Of a DNA stretch of 64,000 nucleotides, positions 55,086 to 64,000 are shown in pieces. The first letter of the stretch is position 1. Each line of letters starts with the position of its first letter. Below the pieces are notes generated by a model. That model saw only the letters and a program-made list of their open reading frames with translations, made no database searches and was not told where the DNA came from. Both the position numbers and the translations under genes were made by a program. The DNA is from Rhodohalobacter sulfatireducens (GTDB lineage Bacteria > Bacteroidota > Rhodothermia > Balneolales > Balneolaceae), in NCBI RefSeq assembly GCF_022012475.1, contig NZ_JAKLWS010000013.1, forward strand, positions 1-64,000, given 5' to 3'.

Positions 55086-56309
55086 ATGACTACGATTGTG
55101 GATGACGATATTCAGACACTATTCGATAAAACCCTCTCGGGTGTTCCTGATGAATTACGTGGGGTAGATCTAATTCAATACCTCGTAAACACTCTATATG
55201 AACTCTCTTCGGCCGAGAGAAACGTGATGCGGGATCATATAGAGGAATATCTAGACCGAATGCAGAAGATGGAAGCATCTGATATTGATTTGGGAGGAGA
55301 TGGCTGCTTTGGAAAAGTTTGGTATCGGATTCATGGTACAAAAAAACCATGGGAAAAGAGTCAGCAGTATACTTTACTTGAGACGAATATATTAATACTT
55401 AACTTATTGAGTGACGAGCAGATGGAGCATCTACTCGTAAACAGAAGTATCGACTTTTCATACTCTCTGTCTACAAACCGGGATCGCAGGTATCGTGCTA
55501 CCGTCTATTTTGATATGGATAACCTGGCGATGAATATGCGCCAGATCAATAATGAAATTCGTCCATTTAAAGGGTTAAATTTACACCCGGAAGTTGCACG
55601 ATATTTAAGTTTAAAATATCTTAAATATGGTTTAACCTTAGTAACCGGGATCACAGGTTCGGGTAAATCAACAACACTTGATACCATCATTGATGCGAAT
55701 AACCGCTCGGTTAGAGGACATATTGTAATTGTTGCGTCACCCATTGAGTTGGTTCACAAACCTCAAAAATGTATCATTAGACACAGGGAAGTTGGAAGGG
55801 ATGTAGAGTCATTCAGGGATGGAATCGTTCAAGCGATGCGGCAGGATCCTGATATTGTCGTTATTGGTGAGTTAAGAGACGATGTTGCAATCAGAAATGC
55901 GTTGGAAGTTACAGACTCGGGACATAAAGTGTTTTCTACGCTGCACACGGCTTCGGCTATGGAAAGTATAGACAGAATTATCGGTGAGACGCCACTCAAT
56001 GAACAGGAACGGGTTCGTGTTCGTCTTGCCGACGTTTTAACGTGTGTTATCAGCCAGAAGCTTGTCAATACACTTGAGGGGACAAGAGTACTTGCCAAAG
56101 AGGTACTTGTAGCTACTCCACCGGTTCGAGCTGCTATCCGGAACGATAACGTGTCTGAAATATACCAAATGCTGAACGAGGGAAGCCAGTATGGAATGCA
56201 TACACTCGAACAGGATTTGGTGCGACTGGTGAAACAGCGAATTATCAGCACTGATGAAGCGATCAATCAAGCGAATAATAAAACCCGAATTAAACAACTT
56301 TTAAAATAA
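55086..56309 (+). CDS. PilT-type retraction ATPase
   Basis: A 407-residue ATPase of the PilT/PilU group. The core has Walker A GITGSGKST at 188-196, RHREVGRDVESFRDGIVQAM, the Walker B-like QDPDIVVIGELRDDVAIRNA and the His box SGHKVFSTLHTASAMESIDR. The N-terminal PAS-like region is longer than in E. coli or Neisseria PilT. PilT enzymes drive pilus depolymerisation. It lies 5 bases after the cNMP-binding protein gene and 13 bases before the PilM-like gene. Confidence 0.9.
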   Translation: MTTIVDDDIQTLFDKTLSGVPDELRGVDLIQYLVNTLYELSSAERNVMRDHIEEYLDRMQKMEASDIDLGGDGCFGKVWYRIHGTKKPWEKSQQYTLLETNILILNLLSDEQMEHLLVNRSIDFSYSLSTNRDRRYRATVYFDMDNLAMNMRQINNEIRPFKGLNLHPEVARYLSLKYLKYGLTLVTGITGSGKSTTLDTIIDANNRSVRGHIVIVASPIELVHKPQKCIIRHREVGRDVESFRDGIVQAMRQDPDIVVIGELRDDVAIRNALEVTDSGHKVFSTLHTASAMESIDRIIGETPLNEQERVRVRLADVLTCVISQKLVNTLEGTRVLAKEVLVATPPVRAAIRNDNVSEIYQMLNEGSQYGMHTLEQDLVRLVKQRIISTDEAINQANNKTRIKQLLK

Positions 56310-56321
56310 CCAAGCTCCGCA

Positions 56322-58583
56322 TTGGCTAAGAAAGAATATATTGGACTTACATATGAAGAGAACAGGCTTCGTATGGCTCGTCTTCGAACTACCAAAAACG
56401 GCCTTGAACTTGTAGAAGTCGATACAGTCGACCTTCCGCACCCCATCACCACTGTTTCTGATTCCGGGCTCGGTGACCTGGATTTTTCTGAAGATTACGA
56501 AGAGATCTTTGAAATGGATGACCCTACATCTTCGGAGACGGTTACAGGTTTTGAAGATTTAGACGAAACAGAAGAATCTTCCCGGGAAGAAACCGACACT
56601 TCCGACCTGGAAGAAAGCTTCGATATGACCAAGACGGAGGATGAGGCGGATATCGAGCGGGAGAATGAACAACTGCTCGCGGACTATCTCACACAATACG
56701 GCAAGCGAAAAGTACGTATTGGAACTCATATACCCTTCGGGCGCACCACATTCCAGGTACTGAAAAATGTGGATCCCGGTTCCATGAAAAAGAATGAACG
56801 TCTTGAGTTCTTTCGTGAAAAACTGCAAACAACCCCAGATGAAGAGATAAATCCTGACCAATATTCCTGGGTTCAGCTTGACGACAAGACCTGCTTGCTC
56901 GCCCATTATGCCGACGATAACAGCTTCCTGAACCTGATTGAGCTATCCGAAACATATCTCAATAAGAAAGTATTAATCCAGGAACGACTACCCGATGAAG
57001 CTATTTGGGCAGGCCTTGCCCGCGTAAACTATACGTTGGGGACTGACGACATCACAGGACTAATTGCTATTGGTACCCATTCAAGCCGTATTATTTTTAT
57101 GAAGGGAGAACAGATTGTGAACGTTATTCCAATTATCACTGATGGTGAAGAGTCAAATGATGTACTGAACACCATATTCAGTAAAATTCTCTTTGAAATT
57201 GATAAAGGGGATCTTCCGAAAATTACGCGTTTACTTCTTGTCCGAAGTGCAAAGTTAAGTGAAAAGGCCAAGAGATATTTTGACCAGCAGTTTGAGGACG
57301 TTGATGTTGATTATCTCACACTTGACAGTAAACACCTGAATTATACCGATGAAATTTTAGACTCGCCGGTTTATTTACAGCCCTATTTAACATCAATTGG
57401 TGCAGCTTGGGCAGCCAGTAAAATTCATGAAAAGGAGTACTCAGACCTCTCCTTACTCCCTGAATATATTCGGGAAAAGCAGAGGGTATTAAAACTGGAA
57501 TGGCATGGAATTGCAATATTAATACTCATCGCTTTAACGCCCCTCTACCTAAATTATCTTTACCAGGCCAAATCAAGCCAGCTCACCGATTTACAGCAGG
57601 AAATTCAGATTTTGGACAATCAAATTGAAGAACTTCGGCCAACGGCAACTATGACTGAAGATCTGATGAGTGAAATTTCTATCCTGAATGCCGAAAATGA
57701 ACGCTTGTTGGAGCTTGCGCAGTATAATCAACAATGGTCGGAAACTTTTAGAATTTTAAACGAAGGAATTGCTGATATCCCTAATGTTTGGTTGGAAAAT
57801 CTCTCAACTGCAGATAATAACAGCTTAAACTTTAATGGATATTCCATGAATCGCTCACAAATTCCTGAGTTTGCATCGATCTTTACTGATGCGAATATCC
57901 AACAAGTTTCTCAAACTGAAATGAGAGGGGCTACGGTCTATTCTTTTGGGATGCGTGTGAACAATATCAGACAGGATATTGAACCATTCCTGCAGGAGAT
58001 GCCTGAACAAAGCTTTGATACTGAACAAGGATCAGAGGTAGAAATCAATTTCTCCTCGAATGAACTCTCCGAAGATATGCCAGCGGAAGAGATAGCTGCA
58101 CCCGTATCAGAATCTCAATCATCAGCAATGAGCAGCTCCTCTCAAAGCCCGGAAATTGAACAAACTGAGGTTAGTGAAATCGCAGAATCTGAACCTATGG
58201 GTTCTGGTATAGAACCCAATGGTGACGATAATGAACAAACTGACAATAACCCAGCATCTTTTAAGGAACCCCCCATTATAAACAGCCGTTCACAGTCTTC
58301 TTTCGGTCTCATGGGGCCTGAAAATCAGATGCTTGAGGGAGCGTACACCATTGTCTTGCACTCCATAACAGATGAGCAGCGCGCAGGCCGGGAGGTTGAA
58401 ATTCTAGAGGAAGAAGGCTATAAGGCTACACTATGGGACGTGGTTCTTGAAGACAACAAAAGATGGTGGCGTATAGGCGTCGGTCAATTTCAAACTGTCT
58501 CAGCAGCTCTTGAAGCGGTGCAGGAGTTACCCCGGGCCTACAGGGAGCGTAATTTTATCATACGGATCCGGGAGGGGCGGTAA
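56322..58583 (+). CDS. PilM/PilN-like pilus assembly protein with a SPOR domain
   Basis: A 753-residue protein starting at TTG 56322. An N-terminal region of about 380 residues has actin-like PilM/GspL features (KEYIGLTYEENRLRMARLR, LIAIGTHSSRIIFMKGEQIV) and an acidic insert near 60-110. One membrane helix (HGIAILILIALTPLYLNYLY, about 393-412) is followed by a PilN-like coiled coil, a Ser/Glu-rich linker, and a C-terminal SPOR domain (about 670-753; YTIVLHSITDEQRAGREVEI, RWWRIGVGQFQTVSAALEAV) that binds denuded glycan. This PilM-PilN-SPOR fusion is unusual. Confidence 0.75.
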   Translation: MAKKEYIGLTYEENRLRMARLRTTKNGLELVEVDTVDLPHPITTVSDSGLGDLDFSEDYEEIFEMDDPTSSETVTGFEDLDETEESSREETDTSDLEESFDMTKTEDEADIERENEQLLADYLTQYGKRKVRIGTHIPFGRTTFQVLKNVDPGSMKKNERLEFFREKLQTTPDEEINPDQYSWVQLDDKTCLLAHYADDNSFLNLIELSETYLNKKVLIQERLPDEAIWAGLARVNYTLGTDDITGLIAIGTHSSRIIFMKGEQIVNVIPIITDGEESNDVLNTIFSKILFEIDKGDLPKITRLLLVRSAKLSEKAKRYFDQQFEDVDVDYLTLDSKHLNYTDEILDSPVYLQPYLTSIGAAWAASKIHEKEYSDLSLLPEYIREKQRVLKLEWHGIAILILIALTPLYLNYLYQAKSSQLTDLQQEIQILDNQIEELRPTATMTEDLMSEISILNAENERLLELAQYNQQWSETFRILNEGIADIPNVWLENLSTADNNSLNFNGYSMNRSQIPEFASIFTDANIQQVSQTEMRGATVYSFGMRVNNIRQDIEPFLQEMPEQSFDTEQGSEVEINFSSNELSEDMPAEEIAAPVSESQSSAMSSSSQSPEIEQTEVSEIAESEPMGSGIEPNGDDNEQTDNNPASFKEPPIINSRSQSSFGLMGPENQMLEGAYTIVLHSITDEQRAGREVEILEEEGYKATLWDVVLEDNKRWWRIGVGQFQTVSAALEAVQELPRAYRERNFIIRIREGR

Positions 58584-58586
58584 TAG

Positions 58587-59456
58587 ATGAAATACAGCAT
58601 TCGAAATACAATTATCCTGTTGTTAACACTCATTATTATGGTCGGAGGTGGTTGGCTCTATATCCACAACCGGTTTGATGAAGAGATCGCCACAACACAA
58701 ACAACACTAAATGAAAAAAGGGCAGAACTTGAGGAGGTTCAAAATCTGGCAAATCAATTTTCTTCAGCCCAAGCAAATTATAATGAGGTGATTTTTACTC
58801 GCATGAATCACCCTAAAGAACTCTTTGCCTCGCATAGCTCGAGTAATCTTTATGACTACCTGCAAGAAATTAATGAAGATATTTCGTTTACTGAATTGAA
58901 TTATTCTTTTTCCGATTCGGTACTAAATGAAGATCATGGGGTTATAAATGCAACTCTTAACGGAGAAGGTAACTATAGTAATCTTACTAATTTTCTCTAC
59001 AGGATTGAATATAGCCGGCCGATTATTCAGATTCGAGCTTTGCAATTAAACAATATTGAAGAACTGGAAAGTCTGAACAGGGTTACTTTTGAAATTAATC
59101 TCAGTGCCTATTACAGAAGAGGAAATTGGACAAGTTACCGGGCAGAACTCAATACATCCTCACCACTCGGCAGTATACAGTATAACCCATATTATCCACT
59201 TATCAGACCGATACCGCCAAATGAAGAAAATTTACCGAATGTTGAAGCAAGCCGTTTGATTGCATTGACCGGCAGAACTGCCCATATCATTGATCAGACA
59301 GGTGTACTAAAAAGACTTACTATAGGAGATCGGGTTTACTTAGGAAGACTTAGTAATATCAACCTGGATGCCCGGGAAGTAATTTTTCAATTAAATCGAG
59401 GGGGTATTGCTGATACAGTTACCCTCACATTTTCTCAATCACAAGACAATTCTTAG
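58587..59456 (+). CDS. PilO-like inner-membrane pilus protein
   Basis: A 289-residue protein with one N-terminal membrane helix (NTIILLLTLIIMVGGGWLYI), then a coiled coil (TTLNEKRAELEEVQNLANQF) and a ferredoxin-like domain (GEGNYSNLTNFLYRIEYSRP, IIQIRALQLNNIEE). This is the layout of PilO/GspM proteins. A C-terminal part (TGRTAHIIDQTGVLKRLTIG) resembles PilP-type beta domains. It starts 3 bases after the PilM-like gene and links to the secretin 12 bases on. Confidence 0.75.
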   Translation: MKYSIRNTIILLLTLIIMVGGGWLYIHNRFDEEIATTQTTLNEKRAELEEVQNLANQFSSAQANYNEVIFTRMNHPKELFASHSSSNLYDYLQEINEDISFTELNYSFSDSVLNEDHGVINATLNGEGNYSNLTNFLYRIEYSRPIIQIRALQLNNIEELESLNRVTFEINLSAYYRRGNWTSYRAELNTSSPLGSIQYNPYYPLIRPIPPNEENLPNVEASRLIALTGRTAHIIDQTGVLKRLTIGDRVYLGRLSNINLDAREVIFQLNRGGIADTVTLTFSQSQDNS

Positions 59457-59468
59457 AAATTTCCCAAC

Positions 59469-60722
59469 ATGAAAAAACTAAAACTACTTTCCGTTTTCAT
59501 ACTCGTGTTAGGTTTTCAAATGGCGGTTGGCCAGGATCGTATGCCGGTAAGGGAATATACAAATCCGGACGAATTGGTTGTTCTCTCGCAAGATGTTTCA
59601 TTTAACCAGGCTATGACCATTCTCGAGGAACTCTCTATTGAGTTCAAAGATAAAATTTTTGTCAATCAAACTGAATACGATGGGCCTATTGGAGTAGAAA
59701 TTCCGCAAATGCACTGGGAAGATGCTTTAAATAGAATAGCTGAATATAATAATATGTATGTCACGGAATATCCCAAGTACTATGAGATACAGAGTATTCC
59801 CATGGATCAACAACAGGGACAAACAGGTGACGGTGATGAAGAAGAAGAACAAGAAGTTCAAGTGAACTTTGGCTCAAGGGAGATTAAGATTTCTGCAACG
59901 TTTTTTCAAGGTGACCGAAATTTTGTTCGTGAGCTGGGAATTGACTGGTCTACTGTTAGAAATGGCGAGGTAAGTGTAGAAACTGCAACAGCAGTGGATG
60001 TTCAACGCGAACTTTTTGATGTAGAAATCAATTGGAGTGATATCTTTTCCACCGGAACTTGGGAGATAACATCACTTTTCAGGGCACTTGAGGAGAGTGG
60101 AAATGGAGAAGTATTGTCCTCTCCCTCCATTAAAGTACTTGATGGTCGGACTGGAAATATCCAGGTCGGGCAGGATTTTTCAATAAAGCAGCGTGACTTT
60201 GCCGGAAATATTACGGACGAATTTTTTAGTACGGGTACGATTTTAAACGTTACTCCTAATATTTACTATAATGAAGAGGGAGCACCGTTTATTTATATGA
60301 CGGTAGAAACAGAACGCAGTACTGCACAACCAGATCCTGTCAGTACAATCGTGAACAAACAAGAAGCAACTACCGAAGTTTTGATGTTAAGCGGGGAAAG
60401 CACTGTAATAGCCGGACTCTATGAAACAGAGGTTACCACAACTCGCAGAGGAGTTCCCATATTGAAAGATCTGCCTGGATGGTTTCTCGGCCTGAAATAT
60501 CTCTTTGGCTATAACTCAACAGAACATACTGTACAAGAACTTGTTGTTCTGCTAAAGGTGGAGCTTATTCCAACTCTTGAAGAGCGCTTAAACAGCGATG
60601 ATGGATACAGAGGACGACCGGAGCTATTGGATGAACAAAGAAGAGAATTCAAAGAAGAGATTGAACAAATGCAAAGTCAACAATCCCTTGATGAATCTAT
60701 GAATAGTGGGGTGGAGAACTGA
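59469..60722 (+). CDS. Type IV pilus / type II secretion secretin
   Basis: A 417-residue outer-membrane secretin, short for the family. A signal peptide (LLSVFILVLGFQMAVGQ) is followed by an STN/N0-like domain (VSFNQAMTILEELSIEF) and the secretin core: VLSSPSIKVLDGRTGNIQVG, STGTILNVTPNIYYNEEGAP, SGESTVIAGLYETEVTTTRR and GVPILKDLPGWFLGLKYLFG. It has few N domains. It forms the exit pore for the pilus or pseudopilus. It is the last gene of the + strand cluster, convergent with the pilin-like operon. Confidence 0.9.
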   Translation: MKKLKLLSVFILVLGFQMAVGQDRMPVREYTNPDELVVLSQDVSFNQAMTILEELSIEFKDKIFVNQTEYDGPIGVEIPQMHWEDALNRIAEYNNMYVTEYPKYYEIQSIPMDQQQGQTGDGDEEEEQEVQVNFGSREIKISATFFQGDRNFVRELGIDWSTVRNGEVSVETATAVDVQRELFDVEINWSDIFSTGTWEITSLFRALEESGNGEVLSSPSIKVLDGRTGNIQVGQDFSIKQRDFAGNITDEFFSTGTILNVTPNIYYNEEGAPFIYMTVETERSTAQPDPVSTIVNKQEATTEVLMLSGESTVIAGLYETEVTTTRRGVPILKDLPGWFLGLKYLFGYNSTEHTVQELVVLLKVELIPTLEERLNSDDGYRGRPELLDEQRREFKEEIEQMQSQQSLDESMNSGVEN

Positions 60723-60901
60723 TCTTTTTGGACTCTCAGGACTAATCATTTATGAGCAAAATCAGGAATAAAGTTTACTCTGAGTAGTGTTTGTTTATTA
60801 CTTTCAAATTTGGTTAGTGTAAGTACCGGATTTAAAGCTTTTCAAATAACAACTATTCTTCTTTGTGATACTTCACTTCAAGTTCAAAAATATTCCCGGT
60901 T

Positions 60902-61618
60902 TTAGCATCCGGGTGGACGTGTCCACGGTGGCCCTGTGCAATCCAGTTCCTCTCCATCATCATTTTCTCCAGATCCTCCAGAATTACCACCGTTATCTTC
61001 ACCTCCACTATTATCATTCCCACCACCAGAACCAGAACCGCCTGAACCTCCAGACCCCGGAGGCCCTCCTGTAATAGATAGCCGATGTACATTTCTCAGA
61101 TAAATCTCATTTTCCGCAAACGCTCTAACCGTTTCTACATCTCCACGTGTAGAGGCATGATGATCCGGATCACTCTCCGTCTCAATTTCAATATTTAAGT
61201 AATAAGGAATTGGTTCACCCACAGGTTTTCTTTCCAGGTCAAACATCAAAGATGAGAGGCTCGACGGGTATCTGATTGTATCTGGAGTTGAGGGTGAGAC
61301 ACTGCTCTTACTGATGATTTCGAGGTTCTTTCCAGATCGCTGGATGGTAATAGTATCAGTTGTTACACTTACAAATGTTAAAACTGAATCCGGAGTTGCA
61401 GGATCTGCGGGATTTACTATTTGATTGGCCATTTTCAGCTCTTCCTGGATCACCCGAGAGGTAACTTCGGCAAAAGTCTGCATGTTGGTGGTAAGCTGAT
61501 TATCAAGTGATGTTTCCATGATAAAAGAATTCAACTGGAACACTACAATAACTAGCAGACCCACTATAATTGGCGGAATAATAAAATCAAGTTGAATACC
61601 CATACTCTCTCCTAACAA
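60902..61618 (-). CDS. Anchored surface protein with Gly-rich tail, pilin-like context
   Basis: A 238-residue protein; ATG 61618 or 61603 may be the start. An N-terminal hydrophobic helix (IIPPIIVGLLVIVVFQLNSF) is followed by a soluble domain, then a low-complexity tail of Gly, Ser, Asn, Asp and Glu (about 189-226, e.g. GSGGSGGSGSGGGN). It ends in CTGPPWTRPPGC with two cysteines. No family is recognised. It is the last gene of the - strand operon 63399-60902 next to the secretin, so a pilus-associated or secreted role is inferred. Confidence 0.7.
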   Translation of the reverse strand: MLGESMGIQLDFIIPPIIVGLLVIVVFQLNSFIMETSLDNQLTTNMQTFAEVTSRVIQEELKMANQIVNPADPATPDSVLTFVSVTTDTITIQRSGKNLEIISKSSVSPSTPDTIRYPSSLSSLMFDLERKPVGEPIPYYLNIEIETESDPDHHASTRGDVETVRAFAENEIYLRNVHRLSITGGPPGSGGSGGSGSGGGNDNSGGEDNGGNSGGSGENDDGEELDCTGPPWTRPPGC

Positions 61619-62035
61619 TTAATTTAAATTCACCACACCCGTTCTAAGCTCGGCTTTCATTTCAAGAGAATTATCAACCTCTTCATAAACTCTTATTGTA
61701 GCCCATCTACCATTCTGTCCATGGTCTAATTCTACCTCGTTTGATAGTTCAACCGTTGCGTGAAAAACTCGTCCAACCTGAGATGTATCTGTTCTTCGTG
61801 AACTGGGATCCGTTTCATCATCCAATCCCCCAAGCTGAGCATCCAATTGACTATACTTATAAGCATAGGATTGAACCTCCTCACTCAGATCTCGCCCAAA
61901 GTTTACTGCATCGTTCATCATTTGCATATCAACTGTTGTCTCTACAGAACTCACATACATACGTTGTATATTGAGTGAGATATATCCCAGCAAAACCAGT
62001 GAAGCTAACGTTAAGAATATTTGACCGGTTGACAT
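61619..62035 (-). CDS. Pilin-like anchored protein
   Basis: A 138-residue protein with one N-terminal hydrophobic helix (IFLTLASLVLLGYISLNI) and a short soluble domain of mixed helix and strand (VEEVQ-like GRDLSEEVQSYAYKYSQ, then RVFHATVELSNEVELD). The layout fits minor pilins or pseudopilins without a clear prepilin peptidase site. It ends one base before the next - strand gene and starts 14 bases after the large protein. The function is unknown. Confidence 0.7.
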   Translation of the reverse strand: MSTGQIFLTLASLVLLGYISLNIQRMYVSSVETTVDMQMMNDAVNFGRDLSEEVQSYAYKYSQLDAQLGGLDDETDPSSRRTDTSQVGRVFHATVELSNEVELDHGQNGRWATIRVYEEVDNSLEMKAELRTGVVNLN

Positions 62036-62049
62036 CTATTTTTCTCTTC

Positions 62050-63399
62050 TTAATTCCAATACGTAACTGAGAACGTGGGTGCGCCTCCACCATTGCCATC
62101 TAAGTCAGGTAAATCTGTATCTAAATTTTCTTCATAAACCCATGTTCCACCAGTTGATCTATAACTATCTGAAACAACAAAGCCTCTTAAATTTCCACCC
62201 CCCTTAAATTGCACATAAGCATTTGGAGCATAAAAAGCACTAACACCTTCAAACCCTCCTGCTACCTCAAGATCATCACCGCCAGATATTAGATTCCCTT
62301 TAAATTTACTGCCTCCGGTAAACTTTGCATCAGCACTCTCTATATAAAGGTTCCCATTAAAATACTGGCCCCCAGCGAGCCTAAACTCATTGGAGCCTCC
62401 ATAATATGTCATTAGTTGACTTGTTTCACCATTACAAGGAGAAGCACTCCACTGAGCATTACAGTTTAGTGAACTTCCTGCACCAAAATTGATATCGTTA
62501 TAAACATATAATTCAACTTTTCCGGTTCCCACAAAATTTATATGCCCATTCTTAACATCAAGATTGCCAACATAAATTTTCCTGTTTTGATCACCTACGT
62601 GAATATTCATACTCCGATTTTGATTTACAGAAATTTCAGGTATGTAATATCCGGTGTATTGATTGGCGTAAAAATCAGTCGGATCATTCCACTTTTCAGT
62701 TTCGAATGAAGAACCTGTAGGTAAAACGGGTAAATCTGGAAAATCTGGTAATTCATATTCATAAGGTGTATCCAATGCAAAAACTTCCCCTTGAACTCCA
62801 CCATGCCAGTTGGGTTTATTAACAATATCATCCGGATTGCCTCCGGGGCCTATTGCCAAATTGCCTGTTATCCCTGCTCCGCCGTTCATGGATACTGCAC
62901 CGGGACTTGCACTATTCGTTGAAGCATTCCCCTGGATAGTACCGCTGCCTGACAAGGTAATATCTTCTTCTGCGTGAACAGCCGTATCAATTGGAGGCCA
63001 GACAAAACCTCCACCGGTAGTTTTAACCAAACCAATCCTCACTTGGTAAACTGATTCTTCAAACCTTCCGGTAGATCGAATTGTCAACAACGTATCTCCT
63101 TGATTTGTTGTCGTAACATTGTATTCACCATGCATCTCCACCCAGTCTTCAAAATCACTCGAAGAAGGATATGAATAGGTGCTATCGGGGTCAGGGTTGA
63201 AAGGACTTCCACTTGGGTCGCTTCGAATATCATTTATAGCAACCATCGCAGCACTTTGTGCAATATTGTATGCCTGATTTTCACTGTGTGTTTGTACAGT
63301 CCTGGTATTTGACATAAATACAGCATTCCGCAACGCGCTCGAATAAGTCAGCATGGAAAAGATAAGAGCCGAAACGATAAAAATGGCGTATTTACCCAT
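62050..63399 (-). CDS. Anchored PilX-like surface protein with repetitive beta region
   Basis: A 449-residue protein with an N-terminal hydrophobic helix (YAIFIVSALIFSMLTYSSAL) and a PilX-like helix (NQAYNIAQSAAMVAINDI). A long Gly/Asn-rich beta region (about 160-430) follows with short repeated strands (ITLSGSGTIQGNASTNS, GAGITGNLAIGPGG, FTGGSKFKGNLISGGDDLEV). It resembles polymer-forming, beta-helical surface proteins. No catalytic motif is seen. It heads the three-gene - strand operon; a PilX/adhesin role is inferred. Confidence 0.72.
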   Translation of the reverse strand: MGKYAIFIVSALIFSMLTYSSALRNAVFMSNTRTVQTHSENQAYNIAQSAAMVAINDIRSDPSGSPFNPDPDSTYSYPSSSDFEDWVEMHGEYNVTTTNQGDTLLTIRSTGRFEESVYQVRIGLVKTTGGGFVWPPIDTAVHAEEDITLSGSGTIQGNASTNSASPGAVSMNGGAGITGNLAIGPGGNPDDIVNKPNWHGGVQGEVFALDTPYEYELPDFPDLPVLPTGSSFETEKWNDPTDFYANQYTGYYIPEISVNQNRSMNIHVGDQNRKIYVGNLDVKNGHINFVGTGKVELYVYNDINFGAGSSLNCNAQWSASPCNGETSQLMTYYGGSNEFRLAGGQYFNGNLYIESADAKFTGGSKFKGNLISGGDDLEVAGGFEGVSAFYAPNAYVQFKGGGNLRGFVVSDSYRSTGGTWVYEENLDTDLPDLDGNGGGAPTFSVTYWN

Positions 63400-63656
63400 A
63401 AAAGCCTCTATCTATTAAATAGAATAGTTGTTTTCTTACTCTAATTGATTGTTATTATCTGTGTTAGTAAGAACATTTTAAAAAATTGTACCTTTTCATT
63501 AATGAACATCACCCCAAGTTAGTCCCTAATATTAAAAAAAGTTAACATAAATAACTAATTCTATTAAAATGTACGACTTTTTTAATCTATTTAATCATTA
63601 TTTCTTTTTAAACAATCAATAAATGAATTATATGTTGATTTCATTTAAACTTCCTG

Positions 63657-64000
63657 ATGAGTCCATTTTCAAATAGATACGAAGAATCTTTTTTAATAGA
63701 TGAACTTTTTTCAAAAATGTTAAAATGTACTCTTTGTAGTAGCTCAGATACACATCATCTTCATACTAATAATCTTTACAATTATCACATTTGCCGAGTT
63801 TGTGATCTTGTTTTTGTAGATCCCATGGAACGTCTGGATCCGTCGAGTGAGAAACAACGTTACGATCAGCACGAAAATGACCCGGAAGATGAAGACTACA
63901 GAGATTTTTTAAGCCAACTCTTCATTCCGCTCATTAATAAGTTAAAACCACAAAGTTACGGTCTGGATTACGGCGCCGGCCCCGGTCCTACACTCAGTGT
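63657..64000 (+). CDS. Zinc-ribbon class I methyltransferase (partial)
   Basis: The gene runs off the right edge; about 114 codons are visible from ATG 63657, or ATG 63717 with 20 fewer. A CxxC pair (LKCTLCSSSDTHH) and a second pair (YHICRVCDLVFVDP) form an N-terminal zinc ribbon. The SAM-binding motif I follows (YGLDYGAGPGPTLSV). The layout is that of class I SAM methyltransferases that modify small molecules or sugars. It is divergent from the pilin-like operon; the 257-base gap between them holds only AT-rich promoter-like sequence. Confidence 0.75.
   Translation, partial: MSPFSNRYEESFLIDELFSKMLKCTLCSSSDTHHLHTNNLYNYHICRVCDLVFVDPMERLDPSSEKQRYDQHENDPEDEDYRDFLSQLFIPLINKLKPQSYGLDYGAGPGPTLS

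Overview
The window looks like chromosomal DNA from a member of the Balneolota/Rhodothermota branch of the Bacteroidota-like bacteria (Balneola, Gracilimonas or Rhodohalobacter type). This is inferred from protein flavour, moderate GC content, frequent TTG/GTG starts, three tandem Skp/OmpH genes after bamA, and type IV pilus genes next to Bacteroidota-style envelope genes. No rRNA, tRNA or CRISPR array was recognised.

Left part (1-19.4 kb, mostly + strand): small accessory genes (YciI protein, mnmD-like methyltransferase, a higBA toxin-antitoxin pair with a candidate operator, a kynureninase-like enzyme, and an S23-type gene broken by a palindromic insert), then recA-recX-AI-2E exporter, purN-purH, and the rod-shape operon mreB-mreC-mreD-PBP2-rodA, followed by rnhB (- strand) and a von Willebrand A protein. 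Two genes here carry a single in-frame TAG with the frame open beyond it.

Middle part (19.6-40.0 kb, mostly - strand): an envelope and housekeeping run read from a lipoprotein amidohydrolase through nadE, a MltD-like transglycosylase, a CtpA protease, a PHP phosphoesterase, ribH, uppS and bamA to three skp genes, closed by a terminator. Upstream lie a NUDIX gene, pyrG, a GDPD, two small membrane proteins, rlmB (+), a NamZ-family lipoprotein and ndk. Several gaps hold C/G-rich palindromic repeats and one MITE-like element with 9-bp direct repeats.

Accessory part (40.7-52.1 kb): the most interesting region. Two nearly identical mgsA genes flank a bacteriocin-type export island. It holds a 65-residue double-glycine precursor with its own strong ribosome binding site and terminator, a C39 peptidase-ABC exporter, a GT1-like glycosyltransferase, a membrane-anchored CxxC thioredoxin protein, a multipass membrane protein, a three-gene ABC transporter that may give self-protection, and an AraC-like regulator. 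Remnants show that an ancestral block (mgsA, parDE, small two-helix membrane protein, C39 exporter) was duplicated and that the copies decayed reciprocally: the exporter survives on the left, parDE on the right.

Right part (52.5-64.0 kb): a type IV pilus / type II secretion-like cluster (PilB-type ATPase, cNMP-binding protein, PilT-type ATPase, a PilM/PilN-like protein with a C-terminal SPOR domain, a PilO-like protein, a short secretin). It faces a - strand operon of three N-terminally anchored, pilin-operon-like surface proteins. The window ends inside a zinc-ribbon methyltransferase gene.
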